Part shown: positions 46,815 to 56,766 of the stretch, one piece after another | How the letters are laid out: every line of letters starts with the position of its first letter | How positions within the stretch are numbered: position 1 is the first letter of the stretch | Assembly (NCBI RefSeq): GCF_029522115.1 | Contig: NZ_JAKWFK010000023.1 | Coordinates: 1 to 64,000 of the forward strand | From: Trinickia sp. Y13 | GTDB taxonomy: Bacteria; Pseudomonadota; Gammaproteobacteria; Burkholderiales; Burkholderiaceae | Direction of reading: 5' to 3' | Length of the DNA stretch: 64,000 nt | The notes under the pieces: generated by a model | Database searches by the model: none | What the model was told of the DNA's origin: nothing | Seen by the model: the letters and a program-made list of their open reading frames with translations, nothing else | Translations under genes and position numbers: made by a program

Positions 46815-47339
46815 ATGAACTTGGAAGAACAGATCGGTGCGATCGACGCGCAGGTCGATCGGCTTAGCGAACTCCTTCGGCTCGCCCAGGCGGCCGCGGA
46901 GCAGGCAGCGCATGCCGCGCCGGAACGAGCGCCAGCCGCGGCCGAGGCGGCCGAGCCCGCCGCGACAAGCGAGCCGAAGCAATCCGCTGACGATACGCAC
47001 GCGCCAAACGACGCACGGCCGACGCTGCGCGTCGCGCGTCCGGCGCACAACGCGCTGACGCTCAGCATCGGCTCGCAGTCCGTCACGCTGCACCCGGAGC
47101 AAATCGGCCAATTGATCGAGGAGCTCGCCAACGCCCGCGCCTCGATGACACCCGAGCCGTCGATGGCGCTCCCGCCGGGCTGGCGTTTCGTTTCGACCAA
47201 GAACCCCGCCATAGCGATGCAGAAGCAAGCGAACGGCGACCGTCTGCTGGTCGCGCGGCATACGGGTCACGGCTGGGTGCCGTTCACGTTCTCCCCCGAC
47301 GCCGCCGTAGAGCTCTACCTCATGCTGACTCAGTCCTGA
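46815..47339 (+). CDS. Uncharacterised protein between hpnA and hpnB
   Basis: Predicted 174 aa. Residues 1-30 form a heptad-like helix (LEEQIGAIDAQVDRLSELLR), then a 40-residue Ala/Pro/Glu-rich linker, then a compact C-terminal domain (ALTLSIGSQSVTLHPEQIGQ, ALPPGWRFVSTKNPAIAMQK, WVPFTFSPDAAVELYLMLTQ). No signal peptide or membrane segment. Family not recognised. A TAGAAT -10-like element lies at 46780-46785. Convergent with hpnB, ten bases apart. Confidence 0.75.
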   Translation: MNLEEQIGAIDAQVDRLSELLRLAQAAAEQAAHAAPERAPAAAEAAEPAATSEPKQSADDTHAPNDARPTLRVARPAHNALTLSIGSQSVTLHPEQIGQLIEELANARASMTPEPSMALPPGWRFVSTKNPAIAMQKQANGDRLLVARHTGHGWVPFTFSPDAAVELYLMLTQS

Positions 47340-47366
47340 CCGCGCAGGCTCAATTGCCCTGCGCGG
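47340..47366. terminator. Hairpin between the convergent hpnB and upstream gene
   Basis: CCGCGCAGG (47340-47348) and CCTGCGCGG (47358-47366) form a 9-base-pair hairpin with a 9-base loop, just after one stop codon and over the other gene's last codons. It could serve both directions, but neither side has a T-run, so termination efficiency is uncertain. Confidence 0.45.
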
Positions 47367-48531
47367 GCGCTTGCACGCGAGCTTTCCACTGCCCCCCCTT
47401 GCCGCGCCAGTACCGCACGGCGGATGCCACCGTCGCACCCACGTAAAAGAGCGCGATGAGCGGCAAAGCGGGCGCCCACCAGGGCGAGCGGCCGTAATAG
47501 CGCAGCATGGGCGCGTAGGCGCAGCACATCGCCGCCCAAGCGAGCCACGCGGGCCAGCCGAGCGGGCCGAGCGCCATCGCCACCACTGGCGGCGCCAGAT
47601 AGATCACGCCCATCCCTGCCAACGTTCCCGCAAGCAACCACGGCGAATATCGCAACTGCGTGAAAGCCGTACGCGCGATCATGTTCCAGATTTCGCCGGG
47701 GCCGTCGTACGGACGTAGCGAGTGGCTGCTCGCGGCCACGTCGAGACGAATCGCATGGCGGCCTTGGCCGCGATGCTTGATGCGCGCCGCGAGCGAGCAA
47801 TCGTCGATCAAGGCGGCGCGGATCGACGCCATGCCGCCGGCCTCCTCCAGCGCCGCACGCTTCACCAGCATGCACCCGCCCGCCGCCGCGGCTGTCTTGT
47901 TGCGAGGATCGTTGACCCACTTGAACGGGTAGAGCTTGGCGAAAAAGAAAACGAACGCGGGAATGAGGGCCTTTTCCCAGAACGAATCGCAGCGTAGCCG
48001 CACCATCAGCGAAACCAGATCGCGACGCTCGATCGTTGCACGTGCAACGAGTTGCGCGACGGCATCGGGCGGATGCGCGATGTCGGCATCGGTCAACAGC
48101 AGAAAATCGGCAGGCAGGCCGCGCGCCTCGATGGCGGCGACGCCCTGAGACTGCGCCCACACTTTGCCGGACCATCCGGCGGGCAGCGGCTCGGCGGCGA
48201 TCACCGTCAACCGCTCGGGTACGCCCCGCGCGAGCGCCGCGGCGCGTGCGACATCGGCCGTGCCGTCTGTACTGTGATCGTCGACGACGACAACGTGGAA
48301 GGCCCCCTCATAGGCTTGCTCGATCAGCGACGTCACAGCCGCGCCGATCACGTCCGCTTCATTGCGCGCCGGCACGACCGCGACCACCGCGGGCCATGAG
48401 CCGAAGGCTTCGATAGCGTCGGCGGCGACTTTCGGCGCGCAGCGCGTGCGCCAAAACCCGCCACGCGCGAAGAGCAGAACGCACCATATGATCAGAGAAA
48501 GCGCCGACAATCCGAAGAGCGCGGCGGTCAT
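47350..48531 (-). CDS. hpnB: Hopanoid-associated glycosyltransferase HpnB
   Basis: Predicted 393 aa. An N-terminal membrane segment (ALFGLSALSLIIWCVLLFAR) is followed by a family 2 glycosyltransferase domain (VVAVVPARNEADVIGAAVTS, VVVDDHSTDGTADVARAA, LLTDADIAHPP with the DxD-type motif) and C-terminal membrane segments. This matches HpnB, suspected to modify hopanoids with a sugar. It is transcribed away from ispH, opposite to the other hopanoid genes here. Confidence 0.9.
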   Translation of the reverse strand: MTAALFGLSALSLIIWCVLLFARGGFWRTRCAPKVAADAIEAFGSWPAVVAVVPARNEADVIGAAVTSLIEQAYEGAFHVVVVDDHSTDGTADVARAAALARGVPERLTVIAAEPLPAGWSGKVWAQSQGVAAIEARGLPADFLLLTDADIAHPPDAVAQLVARATIERRDLVSLMVRLRCDSFWEKALIPAFVFFFAKLYPFKWVNDPRNKTAAAAGGCMLVKRAALEEAGGMASIRAALIDDCSLAARIKHRGQGRHAIRLDVAASSHSLRPYDGPGEIWNMIARTAFTQLRYSPWLLAGTLAGMGVIYLAPPVVAMALGPLGWPAWLAWAAMCCAYAPMLRYYGRSPWWAPALPLIALFYVGATVASAVRYWRGKGGQWKARVQAPAQGN

Positions 48532-48978
48532 GCGCGCCCCCTCACGGCAACGAGGCCGGCGGGCCGATCACCGCGAACGGCCGCGCCCGCGACCGGATGC
48601 GGGCGCTCGACGGAGCACGGCGTGAAGCGATATGAATAGTGAGCGGAGGGCATCCTACGGGGTCATCGAAATAAAAATGAAAGGATTTGCGCAAACAAGG
48701 CGCACGGAAAGGCGTGCGGCCGGCTAGGTGCGGCCCGCTCGGCTAGTTTACCGGCTTGCCGGCGCCATTGGCGCAGACCGCGCCGAGCGGCCTGCTGGCA
48801 TTCTTGCAACGCCCGCCTGCCTTGCTGGAAGCGTTCGAGGTCCGATAGCGTTAGAATGCGCGTTTGGGTTGGTTTGCCGGCTATCACGCCCGCTCTCTAA
48901 TAATAGGTTTGAATCTGGGCAATCATGCCGCTAAGTGCCGGCGGCCCGATATCCCGATTCGGTCGGAGTTCGCCATAC
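48532..48978. other. Divergent intergenic region between hpnB and ispH
   Basis: No supported gene in about 450 bases. It carries the candidate ispH promoter (48874-48903). A minus-strand frame at 48663-48887 is open but Arg/Gln-rich and without a recognised relative. An in-frame ATG for ispH at 48925 would lengthen that protein by 18 residues. Confidence 0.4.
48874..48903 (+). promoter_or_regulatory. Candidate promoter for ispH-hpnH
   Basis: TTGCCG (48874-48879), an 18-base spacer and TAATAA (48898-48903) resemble sigma-70 elements. The position gives a leader of about 70 bases to the ispH start at 48979 and is the most AT-rich spot of this region. Confidence 0.4.
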
Positions 48979-49923
48979 ATGCGAGTCATCCTTGCTCAAC
49001 CCCGCGGCTTTTGTGCGGGCGTCGTTCGCGCCATCGAAATCGTCGATCGCGCATTGCAACGGCACGGCGCGCCCGTGTACGTGCGGCATGAAATCGTGCA
49101 TAACCGGCACGTCGTAGAGAATTTGCGCAGTAAAGGCGCGCGTTTCGTCGAAGAATTGGACGAAGTGCCGCACGGGGCGGTCGCTATTTTCAGCGCACAC
49201 GGCGTGGCCCAAAGCGTCGAGGACGATGCGCAGGCGCGCGGGCTCGATGTGCTCGACGCCACGTGTCCGCTCGTCACCAAGGTACACGTGCAAGGCCGCC
49301 AATACGTGGCTGCTGGCCGCACGCTGATCCTGATCGGGCATGCGGGGCATCCTGAAGTGGAAGGCACGATCGGCCAGATTCCGGGCAAGGTGCTGCTCGT
49401 GCAGAGCGAAGCCGAAGTCGCCAAGCTCGACCTGCCCCAGGACACGCCGCTCGCCTATGTGACGCAGACCACGCTGTCGGTCGACGATACCCGCGGCATC
49501 ATCGAAGCGCTGATGCAGCGCTTCAGCAATATCGTCGGTCCCGATACGCGCGATATTTGCTATGCCACGCAGAACCGGCAAGCCGCGGTGCGGGAATTGA
49601 GCGAGCAAGTCGACGTCTTGCTCGTCGTGGGTGCGACGAACAGTTCGAACTCGAACCGGCTGCGCGAGATCGGCGCCGAAACGGGCGTGCCGAGCTATCT
49701 CGTCGCCGACGGCTCCGAGATCAAAAGCGAATGGTTCGCCAACGCGCGAGCGGTTGGCATTACGGCCGGCGCTTCGGCGCCGGAGGAAATGGTCGAACAC
49801 GTGATCGATGCGCTGCGCGCGCTGGGCCCTGTCGAAGTCTCGACCATGACGGGCCGGGAAGAGAAAGTCGAATTCAAGCTGCCGGCAAAGCTCACGGAGC
49901 CTGCCGACGCACGCCAAGTTTAA
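48979..49923 (+). CDS. ispH: 4-hydroxy-3-methylbut-2-enyl diphosphate reductase, hopanoid-linked copy
   Basis: Predicted 314 aa. The three iron-sulfur cysteines are present: Cys12 in RGFCAGV, Cys96 in [11 protein letters not shown] and Cys194 in [10 protein letters not shown]. The catalytic Glu and His are in HAGHPEVEG and SAHGVAQ. The usual CAGVDRAI reads CAGVVRAI here, a change typical of second copies beside hopanoid genes. It makes IPP and DMAPP, feeding squalene and hopanoid synthesis. The ATG at 48979 was chosen. hpnH follows after ten bases. Confidence 0.93.
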   Translation: MRVILAQPRGFCAGVVRAIEIVDRALQRHGAPVYVRHEIVHNRHVVENLRSKGARFVEELDEVPHGAVAIFSAHGVAQSVEDDAQARGLDVLDATCPLVTKVHVQGRQYVAAGRTLILIGHAGHPEVEGTIGQIPGKVLLVQSEAEVAKLDLPQDTPLAYVTQTTLSVDDTRGIIEALMQRFSNIVGPDTRDICYATQNRQAAVRELSEQVDVLLVVGATNSSNSNRLREIGAETGVPSYLVADGSEIKSEWFANARAVGITAGASAPEEMVEHVIDALRALGPVEVSTMTGREEKVEFKLPAKLTEPADARQV

Positions 49924-49933
49924 GGAGGTTGCC

Positions 49934-51085
49934 TTGTCGATCCCGCTTTTGCAGAAAGTCCGCGTGGGCGCTTATATCGCGCGCCAACATTTCAGCGGCA
50001 ACAAACGCTATCCGCTCGCGCTGATGCTCGAGCCGCTTTTTCGCTGCAATCTCGCCTGTAATGGCTGCGGCAAGATCGATTATCCCGATCCCATTCTGAA
50101 TCAACGGCTGTCGATCGAAGAATGCCTCGGCGCAGTCGACGAGTGCGGCGCCCCCGTGGTCTCGATCGCCGGCGGCGAGCCGCTGCTGCACAAGGACATG
50201 CCCACCATCGTCAAGGGCATCATCGCGCGCAAGAAGTTCGTCTATCTCTGCACGAACGCGTTGTTGATGGAAAAGAAGATGGACGATTACGAGCCGAGCC
50301 CATACTTCGTTTGGTCGGTTCACCTCGACGGCGACCAGGCGATGCACGATCACTCGGTGTCGCAAGAAGGCGTGTACGAGAAGGCCGTCGCCGCAATTCG
50401 CGAAGCGAAGCGCCGCGGCTTTCGCGTCAACATCAACTGCACGCTGTTCAACGATGCTAAACCCGAGCGCGTCGCAGCGTTCTTCGATACGCTCGGGCCG
50501 ATGGGCGTGGACGGCATCACCGTCTCGCCCGGCTATGCCTACGAGCGTGCGCCGGATCAGCAGCACTTCCTGAACCGCGATAAAACCAAGCAACTGTTCC
50601 GCGAGATCTTCAAGCGCGGCAATCGCGGCAAGAACTGGTCGTTCAGCCAATCGGCGATGTTCCTCGATTTCCTCGCGGGCAACCAAACCTATCACTGCAC
50701 GCCGTGGGGCAACCCGGCGCGTACGGTGTTCGGCTGGCAGCGCCCGTGCTATCTCGTCGGCGAAGGTTATGCAAAGACCTTCAAAGAGTTGATGGAAGAA
50801 ACCGATTGGGACGCGTACGGCACCGGCAATTATGAGAAGTGCGCCGATTGCATGGTTCACAGCGGCTTCGAAGCGACCGCCGTCATGGATACGGTGGCGC
50901 ATCCGCTGAAGGCGCTGGGCGTGAGCATGCGCGGCCCGAAGATCGAAGGCGCATTCGCCAAGGACATTCCGCTCGACAAGCAGCGTCCCGCCGAATACGT
51001 GTTCTCGCGCCACGTCGAGATCAAGCTCGAAGAAATCGGGCGCGCAGCCAATACGAAGAAAGCACGCACGGCGGCGGTACACTAA
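49934..51085 (+). CDS. hpnH: Adenosyl-hopene transferase HpnH (radical SAM)
   Basis: Predicted 383 aa. The radical SAM cluster motif CxxxCxxC is CNLACNGC at residues 38-45, followed by the SAM-binding SIAGGEPLLH. C-terminal cysteines (CTPWG, CYLVGEGY, CADCMVH) fit the family. HpnH adds the 5'-deoxyadenosyl group to hopene, the first step of C35 hopanoids. The TTG start at 49934 is supported by a perfect AGGAGG six bases upstream. It is the last gene before the terminator at 51113-51149. Confidence 0.95.
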   Translation: MSIPLLQKVRVGAYIARQHFSGNKRYPLALMLEPLFRCNLACNGCGKIDYPDPILNQRLSIEECLGAVDECGAPVVSIAGGEPLLHKDMPTIVKGIIARKKFVYLCTNALLMEKKMDDYEPSPYFVWSVHLDGDQAMHDHSVSQEGVYEKAVAAIREAKRRGFRVNINCTLFNDAKPERVAAFFDTLGPMGVDGITVSPGYAYERAPDQQHFLNRDKTKQLFREIFKRGNRGKNWSFSQSAMFLDFLAGNQTYHCTPWGNPARTVFGWQRPCYLVGEGYAKTFKELMEETDWDAYGTGNYEKCADCMVHSGFEATAVMDTVAHPLKALGVSMRGPKIEGAFAKDIPLDKQRPAEYVFSRHVEIKLEEIGRAANTKKARTAAVH

Positions 51086-51112
51086 GCGTCGGTTCTTGGT
51101 ACGCCTCGCCAG

Positions 51113-51149
51113 AGCGGCGCGGTCCCGATGGGCCGCGCCGCTTTGTTTT
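51113..51149 (+). terminator. Intrinsic terminator after hpnH
   Basis: AGCGGCGCGG (51113-51122) pairs with CCGCGCCGCT (51133-51142) over ten bases, with a 10-base loop, followed by TTGTTTT. It ends the ispH-hpnH unit. Confidence 0.85.
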
Positions 51150-51213
51150 GCGGCGAAACATCAGCGGTTTTGTTCACACGAATGCCCGTTTCCAAGAACG
51201 CGGCGCTGTCGAG

Positions 51214-52644
51214 ATGAAGATCAAGACGAAGATCTTTTTGCTGGCGATCGTTCCGTTCGTCATCGCCATCGCGGGCATCGGCATCGGTGTGCGCCTGCAG
51301 GCCGCCGCCCTCGTCAAAGCGCAGCGCGAGACCGTGGAAGCCGCGTATCTCTCGAGCAAAAGGACCGAACTCAAGCATTACGTCGACCTCGCGGTAACGG
51401 CCATCACGCCGCTTTACGAGGCGGGCGGCGATGCGAAAGACGACGAGGCGCACCAACGCGAAGCGCTCGCCATGCTGCAGCGCATGGACTTCGGGCCGGA
51501 TGGCTATTTCTTCGTCTACGACATGAAGGGCGACTCGCTGATGCATCCGCGCGAGCCCGATCTCGTCGGCCACAACTGGTGGCTGCTCAAGGACCCCCGC
51601 GGCAGATTGACGATACAGCGGCTCATCTCGGCCGCGAACGCGGGCGGGGGCTACGTGCGCTATGTTTGGCATCGTCCGTCCACGCATCGCCTCGAACCCA
51701 AGCTCGGATACGTCGTACCTTTGCCCCGCTGGGGCTGGATGATCGGCACGGGCATTTATCTCGACGGCGTCACCGAGGCCCTCACGCGCATCGACGCCAG
51801 CGCTTCGACCAACATCACGCACACCATGACGTGGATCGGCGTCATCGCACTCGCCGGCTTCGGGGTCATTACGGCCTGCGCGCTATTCTTGAACGTCTCC
51901 GAATATCGCAGCGCCGACGCCAAGCTCAAGCGCCTCGCACAACAAGTGGTCGAATCGCAAGAACATGAGCGCGCGCGACTTTCCCGCGAACTGCACGACG
52001 GCATCAGTCAAATGATGGTGTCGGTCAAGCTCTTGCTCGAATCGGCGCTCGCGCGCCTCGAACACGCAAGCCACCCCCAAATGCGCGTGCCCAGTGCCGA
52101 ATCGGCGCTCGGCACCGCCCTTACGCGGCTATCGCATGTCCTGCGCGAAGTGCGACGCATCTCGCATGCGCTGCGTCCCTCCATGCTCGACGACCTCGGC
52201 TTGGCCGCCGCGCTCGAGCAGTTGACGCGCGAACTCGGCGAGGAGACGGGGATCGACATGCGGGTCGAAACGGACGCCGCCTCGCGCGCCGCCGTGCTGC
52301 CGGCGGCCATCAACACGGCGTTGTTCAGGGTCGCTCAGGAAGCGCTGACCAACATCGTGCGGCACGCGCAGGCAGCGCATGTCACGCTGGCCTTCTCCGT
52401 TGCAGAACAAGCCGTGAACTTGACGATTGCGGACGATGGGCGCGGCTTCGACATCGACCGTGTGCACGCGGATGCTCGCGGCGGCATCGGCTTGCGCAAC
52501 ATGCGCGAGCGGCTCGATGCACTCGCCGGCACGCTGACGATCGCATCGCAACCGGGTCGAACGGTCGTCGCCGCATCGGCGCCGCTGCCGCACCCCGCAC
52601 CGGCGCGGGCGGCCGATTCTTCGCAAGACACTCATCGCCTATGA
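51214..52644 (+). CDS. Cache-domain sensor histidine kinase (NarL partner type)
   Basis: Predicted 476 aa. A first membrane segment (IFLLAIVPFVIAIAGIGIGV) and a second (WIGVIALAGFGVITACALFL, about 208-228) enclose a single-Cache periplasmic domain (ALAMLQRMDFGPDGYFFVYD, GHNWW, PRWGWMIGTGIYLD). The HisKA_3 box ERARLSRELHDGISQMMV places the phospho-acceptor His near residue 261, and the ATPase part has ALFRVAQEALTNIVRHA and GRGFDIDRV...GGIGLRNMRERL. The ATG at 51214 was chosen. Cache domains of this kind sense small organic acids or similar ligands. It overlaps its response regulator by four bases. Confidence 0.92.
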   Translation: MKIKTKIFLLAIVPFVIAIAGIGIGVRLQAAALVKAQRETVEAAYLSSKRTELKHYVDLAVTAITPLYEAGGDAKDDEAHQREALAMLQRMDFGPDGYFFVYDMKGDSLMHPREPDLVGHNWWLLKDPRGRLTIQRLISAANAGGGYVRYVWHRPSTHRLEPKLGYVVPLPRWGWMIGTGIYLDGVTEALTRIDASASTNITHTMTWIGVIALAGFGVITACALFLNVSEYRSADAKLKRLAQQVVESQEHERARLSRELHDGISQMMVSVKLLLESALARLEHASHPQMRVPSAESALGTALTRLSHVLREVRRISHALRPSMLDDLGLAAALEQLTRELGEETGIDMRVETDAASRAAVLPAAINTALFRVAQEALTNIVRHAQAAHVTLAFSVAEQAVNLTIADDGRGFDIDRVHADARGGIGLRNMRERLDALAGTLTIASQPGRTVVAASAPLPHPAPARAADSSQDTHRL

Positions 52645-53285
52645 ACCCACTCCCCTCCTCGCAACCGGCCAGCATCATCCTCGTCGACGACCATCCGCTC
52701 GTGCGCGACGGCTTGCGACTACGGCTCGAAGGCCTGCCCGGCTTCGTCGTGGCCGGAGAAGCGGGCAATGCCGAAGAAGCGCTAACCCTGGCGCAAACGC
52801 TTTCACCCGATCTCGCGTTGATGGACGTGGGCATGAACGGCATGAGCGGCATCGCGTTGGCCGGCGTCTTCCACGAACGCTTCCCGGCCGTGCGCGTGCT
52901 GATGCTGTCGATGCACGACAACATCGAGTATGTGATGCAAGCTGTACGGGCCGGAGCGAGCGGCTATGTGTTGAAGGATTCGCCGGCCACTGAGATCGTT
53001 CACGCGATTGCGGCCGTACTGCAGAACCGAACGTTCTTCAGCGCCGGAATCGCGGCGCGCATGATTCAAGCCAGCACGTTGCAAACACCGGTGGAGCGCC
53101 TGACGCCGCGCGAAAGCGAAATTCTCGATGCGCTCGCGGAAGGACTGTCGAGCAAGCAGATTGCCGAGCGCTACGGGTTGTCGGTGCGCACGGTGGAAAC
53201 CCACCGGCTGAACGTGAAACGCAAGCTCGAGATCGAAGGGCAGGCCGAACTGATCAAGTTCGCCGTCGAACGGCGCCGGCGTTGA
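52641..53285 (+). CDS. NarL/LuxR-family response regulator
   Basis: Predicted 214 aa. The receiver has LVDDHPLVRDGL, the acceptor Asp62 in LALMDVGMNG and Lys in GYVLKDSP. The LuxR helix-turn-helix is LTPRESEILDALAEGLSSKQ, then IAERYGLSVRTVETHRLNVK. The ATG overlaps the kinase stop. The pair sits within the hopanoid region and is convergent with hpnM, 14 bases away. Control of hopanoid genes is plausible but unproven. Confidence 0.93.
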   Translation: MNPLPSSQPASIILVDDHPLVRDGLRLRLEGLPGFVVAGEAGNAEEALTLAQTLSPDLALMDVGMNGMSGIALAGVFHERFPAVRVLMLSMHDNIEYVMQAVRAGASGYVLKDSPATEIVHAIAAVLQNRTFFSAGIAARMIQASTLQTPVERLTPRESEILDALAEGLSSKQIAERYGLSVRTVETHRLNVKRKLEIEGQAELIKFAVERRRR

Positions 53286-53299
53286 CCGGCGCAGCTCGC

Positions 53300-53896
53300 T
53301 CACTCGCTGCGGGCGTTGTGCTCGGTCAGGTACTTGATTAGGCCGTCGACGCCGCCTTTGGCCAACTGGGGCTTGAACTGATTCTGGTAGACCTGAATGA
53401 GCCACGCGCCGGACATGTCGATGTCGTAAATCTTCCAATCGTTGCCGGCTTTGCCGAGCCGATAGCCGACCTGCTGGCTGTCGCCGGGCGTCGTGACGGT
53501 GGACATAACCAGCGCATCGTTGGCGCTCGCTTGTTCCTGCTTGAAGGAGAATCGCGCATCTTGGGTGCCGAGCTGCGCAAGCGATGCCGCGTAAGTGCGT
53601 GTCATCAGGACTTTAAATTGCTTCGTCAATTCCTGTTGCTGCGCCGGCGTGGCTTGCTTCCACGCATCGCCCACGGCGATACGTGCGGTCCGCTCGAAGT
53701 TGGTCGCGGGCAGGAAGTGACTCCGCACGATTTGCGTGATCTTCGGCATGTCGCCGCCGCGCGCGGCAGGATCTTGCTTCATGGCGTCCACGGTGCCCAC
53801 GACGGCTTGCTTGACCACATCGACGGGAGCCGATTGCGCCCAGGCGGCGGCGCTGACGAACGCCGCGGTGAAAAATGCAAACAGATGACGTTTCAT
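53300..53896 (-). CDS. hpnM: MlaC/Ttg2D-family periplasmic protein HpnM
   Basis: Predicted 198 aa with a signal peptide (MKRHLFAFFTAAFVSAAAWA). The MlaC domain shows VRSHFLPATNFERTARIAVG, TPAQQQELTKQFKVLMTRTY and NDWKIYDIDMSGAWLIQVYQ. MlaC proteins ferry lipids across the periplasm; the copy beside hpnN is called HpnM and is proposed to serve hopanoid traffic. It is transcribed divergently from hpnN. Confidence 0.9.
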   Translation of the reverse strand: MKRHLFAFFTAAFVSAAAWAQSAPVDVVKQAVVGTVDAMKQDPAARGGDMPKITQIVRSHFLPATNFERTARIAVGDAWKQATPAQQQELTKQFKVLMTRTYAASLAQLGTQDARFSFKQEQASANDALVMSTVTTPGDSQQVGYRLGKAGNDWKIYDIDMSGAWLIQVYQNQFKPQLAKGGVDGLIKYLTEHNARSE

Positions 53897-54129
53897 GGAA
53901 TGTCGAACTCGAATGAAAGGGGATCGATAGCGCCGCTCGAGCCTGGGCATGCGAGCGCGGTCATCGTGCGATCCGGGCAGTATACCGGTCCTAGTGCGGC
54001 CATCCTGGGGTTGGACGCATGCCGGGCGTGGCCGGTTCCGCACCGCCGTGCTCTGCGTGCGGGGGCCATGAGCCGTCCCCCGGTATACTTAGGCGTTTTG
54101 CCTCCCCGATTTCCGCTGCCGGTCGATTC

Positions 54130-56766
54130 ATGCTGACGCCTCTCATCGTTCGTCTCGTCGCCTTTTCCGTGCGCCGCCCGGTCTGGATCGTCGCGCTCGC
54201 GCTCGTCTTGGCGGCAGCGAGCAGCGTATACATGACGCGGCATTTCAAAATCAACACCGACGTCAGCAAGCTGATCGAAACCGATGCGCAATGGTCCGCG
54301 CTCAGCGGCGCAATGGACCGGGCGTTCCCCGATCGCGATCAGACCATCCTTGCCGTCGTCGAGGCGGGCGCACCCGAATTGGCGGACGCCGCCGCCGATG
54401 CGCTGGCCACCGGGCTGGCGAGCCCCGCGTACCGCTCCCGGGTCGGCGCAGTTTCGCAGCCGGGCGGCGGCCCCCTGTTCGAGCACAACGGCATGCTGTT
54501 TTTGCCGGCCGACAGCGTAGCGAAAACGACGGCGCAGCTCTCGCAAGCGCGCCCGCTCATCAACACGCTGGCGCACGATCCGAGCGTCACGGGCCTTGCC
54601 ACGACGTTATCGACGATGCTCGGGCTGCCGTTGCAGTCGGGCCAAGTGCAATTGCCCGCCATGGCCAACCTGCTGACACGGGCGGCCAATACGGTGGACG
54701 CCGTCCTGGCCGGTAAAAATGCGGCCTTTTCATGGCGAGCGCTGGTCGACGCCGATGCGGCCCGTCAACCGGCCCGAGCGTTCGTCACGGTGCAACCGGT
54801 CGTGAACTACGGCGCATTGCAAGCCGGCGCGCAGGCGTCGGAGACGATTCGCACCGTGGCACGCGAACTCGATCTGCAGAAGCGCTATGGCGCCGTCGTG
54901 CGCCTGACCGGCGCACAACCGCTTGCCGACGAAGAATTCGCTTCGGTCCAAGACGGTGCGATCGTCAACGGCATCGGCACGCTCCTCGTCGTCCTGGCCA
55001 TTCTTTGGCTTGCATTGCGTTCGAAGCGGATGATTCTGGCCGTGCTCGTTACGCTGGCCGTCGGTTTGCCGATCACAGCAGCGCTCGGCCTCATGATGGT
55101 CGGCTCGCTGAACATGATCTCGGTCGCGTTCATGGTGTTGTTCATCGGGCTGGGCGCCGATTTCGCCATTCAATACGGCGTGAAGTACCGCGAGGAACGG
55201 CACCGCGACCCTCGGCTCGACCATGCGCTCGTCGGCGCCGCCCACTCGATGGGACTGCCGCTCACGTTGGCGGCGGCAGCCGTCGCGACCAGCTTCTTTT
55301 CGTTTTTGCCGACCGCCTACCGCGGCGTCTCGGAACTTGGCCTGATCGCCGGCGTGGGCATGATCGTCGCCTACTTCAGCACGATGACGTTACTGCCCGC
55401 GCTGCTCAAGCTGATGGCGCCTCCGGGAGAGGCGTCGCGTCCCGGCTTCGCGCGCTTGGCGCCCGTCGACGATTTCCTGCAAGACCACCGCAAGCCGATA
55501 TTGCTGGGCACGCTCGTCATCGTGCTCGGCGCCACGCCGTTGCTGCTGCATCTGCGTTTCGATTTCAACCCGCTGCATTTGAAAGATCCGACGACCGAAT
55601 CGATGGCGACGCTGTTGTCGCTGAAAGATTCGCCCGAAGCTTCGATCAACGATGTCGCCGTGCTCGCGCCTTCGCTCGCGGCGGCCGATTTGACGGCTCG
55701 CCGCGTCGGCGCGCTGCCCGAAGTCGGGCGCGTCACTACGCTCACGAGCTTCATCCCGCCCGACCAGCCGCAAAAGATTTCCCTGATCGAGCCGGCTGCG
55801 CAAGCCCTGCTGCCTGCACTGACGCAACCGCCCGCGCCCCCGGCGGCCGACGCGCAGCGTGTCGCCGCACTAAAGCGCGCGTCGAATCAGCTCACGTATG
55901 CGGCCGACGACCACCCCGGCCCCGGCGCGAACGAAGCGCGGCGGCTATCGGCCTCGCTCGCCAAGCTCGCGGCCGCGGACGCCGCAATGCGCGACCGGGC
56001 CGAGGCGGCCTTCTCGACCCCGTTGCGGCTCGCCCTGCGGCAACTCACGATGTTGCTGCAGCCGTCGGTCATCACGCGCGAGACCTTGCCGCCCGCACTC
56101 GTGCGCGATTGGGTCGCCCCCGACGGCCGCGCGCTCGTGCAAATTTCACCGCGCGTGTCGCCTGGCGCCGACTCGAACGACGATACGATGCTGCGCCAGT
56201 TCGCCCACGCGGTGAAGCAGGCCGAGCCGAATGCGGTCGGCGGACCGATCTCGATCCTGCATTCGGCCAATACGATCATCTCGGCGTTCTTGCAAGCGGC
56301 AGCTTGGGCAGTCCTTTCGATCACGCTGCTGCTATGGGTCACGCTGGGCCGATTCGGAGATGTCTTGCGGACCATGATTCCGCTGCTCGTCTCCGCTCTG
56401 GTCACGCTCGAGCTCTGCGTCGCGTTCGACATGCCGCTGAACTTCGCGAACATCATTGCGTTGCCGCTGATGCTCGGGGTGGGCGTCGCCTTCAAGGTCT
56501 ACTTCGTGATGGCATGGCGCGCCGGCCAGACCAGCCTGCTCGCGTCGAGCCTCACGCATGCGGTATTGTTCAGTGCCGCCACGACGGCCACGGCCTTCGG
56601 CAGCTTATGGCTATCGCACCATCCCGGCACTGCCAGCATGGGCCGCCTACTGGCGCTCGCGCTGACTTGCACGCTCATCGGCGCGGTCGTGTTCCAGCCC
56701 GTGCTCATGGGCAAACCACGCGCCGCCCGCGCCCAAAAGGACGGATTAGAAGGAATTGATGGATAA
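54130..56766 (+). CDS. hpnN: Hopanoid-associated RND transporter HpnN
   Basis: Predicted 878 aa, MMPL/RND family. Residues about 18-35 are the first membrane helix, then a periplasmic domain ([20 protein letters not shown]), five more helices with [20 protein letters not shown] (the conserved GxxxD relay motif), and a second similar half (about 480-870). HpnN moves hopanoids to the outer membrane in other bacteria. The ATG at 54130 was chosen; a -10-like TATACT lies at 54084-54089. Its end overlaps the mlaA gene by eight bases. Confidence 0.93.
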   Translation: MLTPLIVRLVAFSVRRPVWIVALALVLAAASSVYMTRHFKINTDVSKLIETDAQWSALSGAMDRAFPDRDQTILAVVEAGAPELADAAADALATGLASPAYRSRVGAVSQPGGGPLFEHNGMLFLPADSVAKTTAQLSQARPLINTLAHDPSVTGLATTLSTMLGLPLQSGQVQLPAMANLLTRAANTVDAVLAGKNAAFSWRALVDADAARQPARAFVTVQPVVNYGALQAGAQASETIRTVARELDLQKRYGAVVRLTGAQPLADEEFASVQDGAIVNGIGTLLVVLAILWLALRSKRMILAVLVTLAVGLPITAALGLMMVGSLNMISVAFMVLFIGLGADFAIQYGVKYREERHRDPRLDHALVGAAHSMGLPLTLAAAAVATSFFSFLPTAYRGVSELGLIAGVGMIVAYFSTMTLLPALLKLMAPPGEASRPGFARLAPVDDFLQDHRKPILLGTLVIVLGATPLLLHLRFDFNPLHLKDPTTESMATLLSLKDSPEASINDVAVLAPSLAAADLTARRVGALPEVGRVTTLTSFIPPDQPQKISLIEPAAQALLPALTQPPAPPAADAQRVAALKRASNQLTYAADDHPGPGANEARRLSASLAKLAAADAAMRDRAEAAFSTPLRLALRQLTMLLQPSVITRETLPPALVRDWVAPDGRALVQISPRVSPGADSNDDTMLRQFAHAVKQAEPNAVGGPISILHSANTIISAFLQAAAWAVLSITLLLWVTLGRFGDVLRTMIPLLVSALVTLELCVAFDMPLNFANIIALPLMLGVGVAFKVYFVMAWRAGQTSLLASSLTHAVLFSAATTATAFGSLWLSHHPGTASMGRLLALALTCTLIGAVVFQPVLMGKPRAARAQKDGLEGIDG

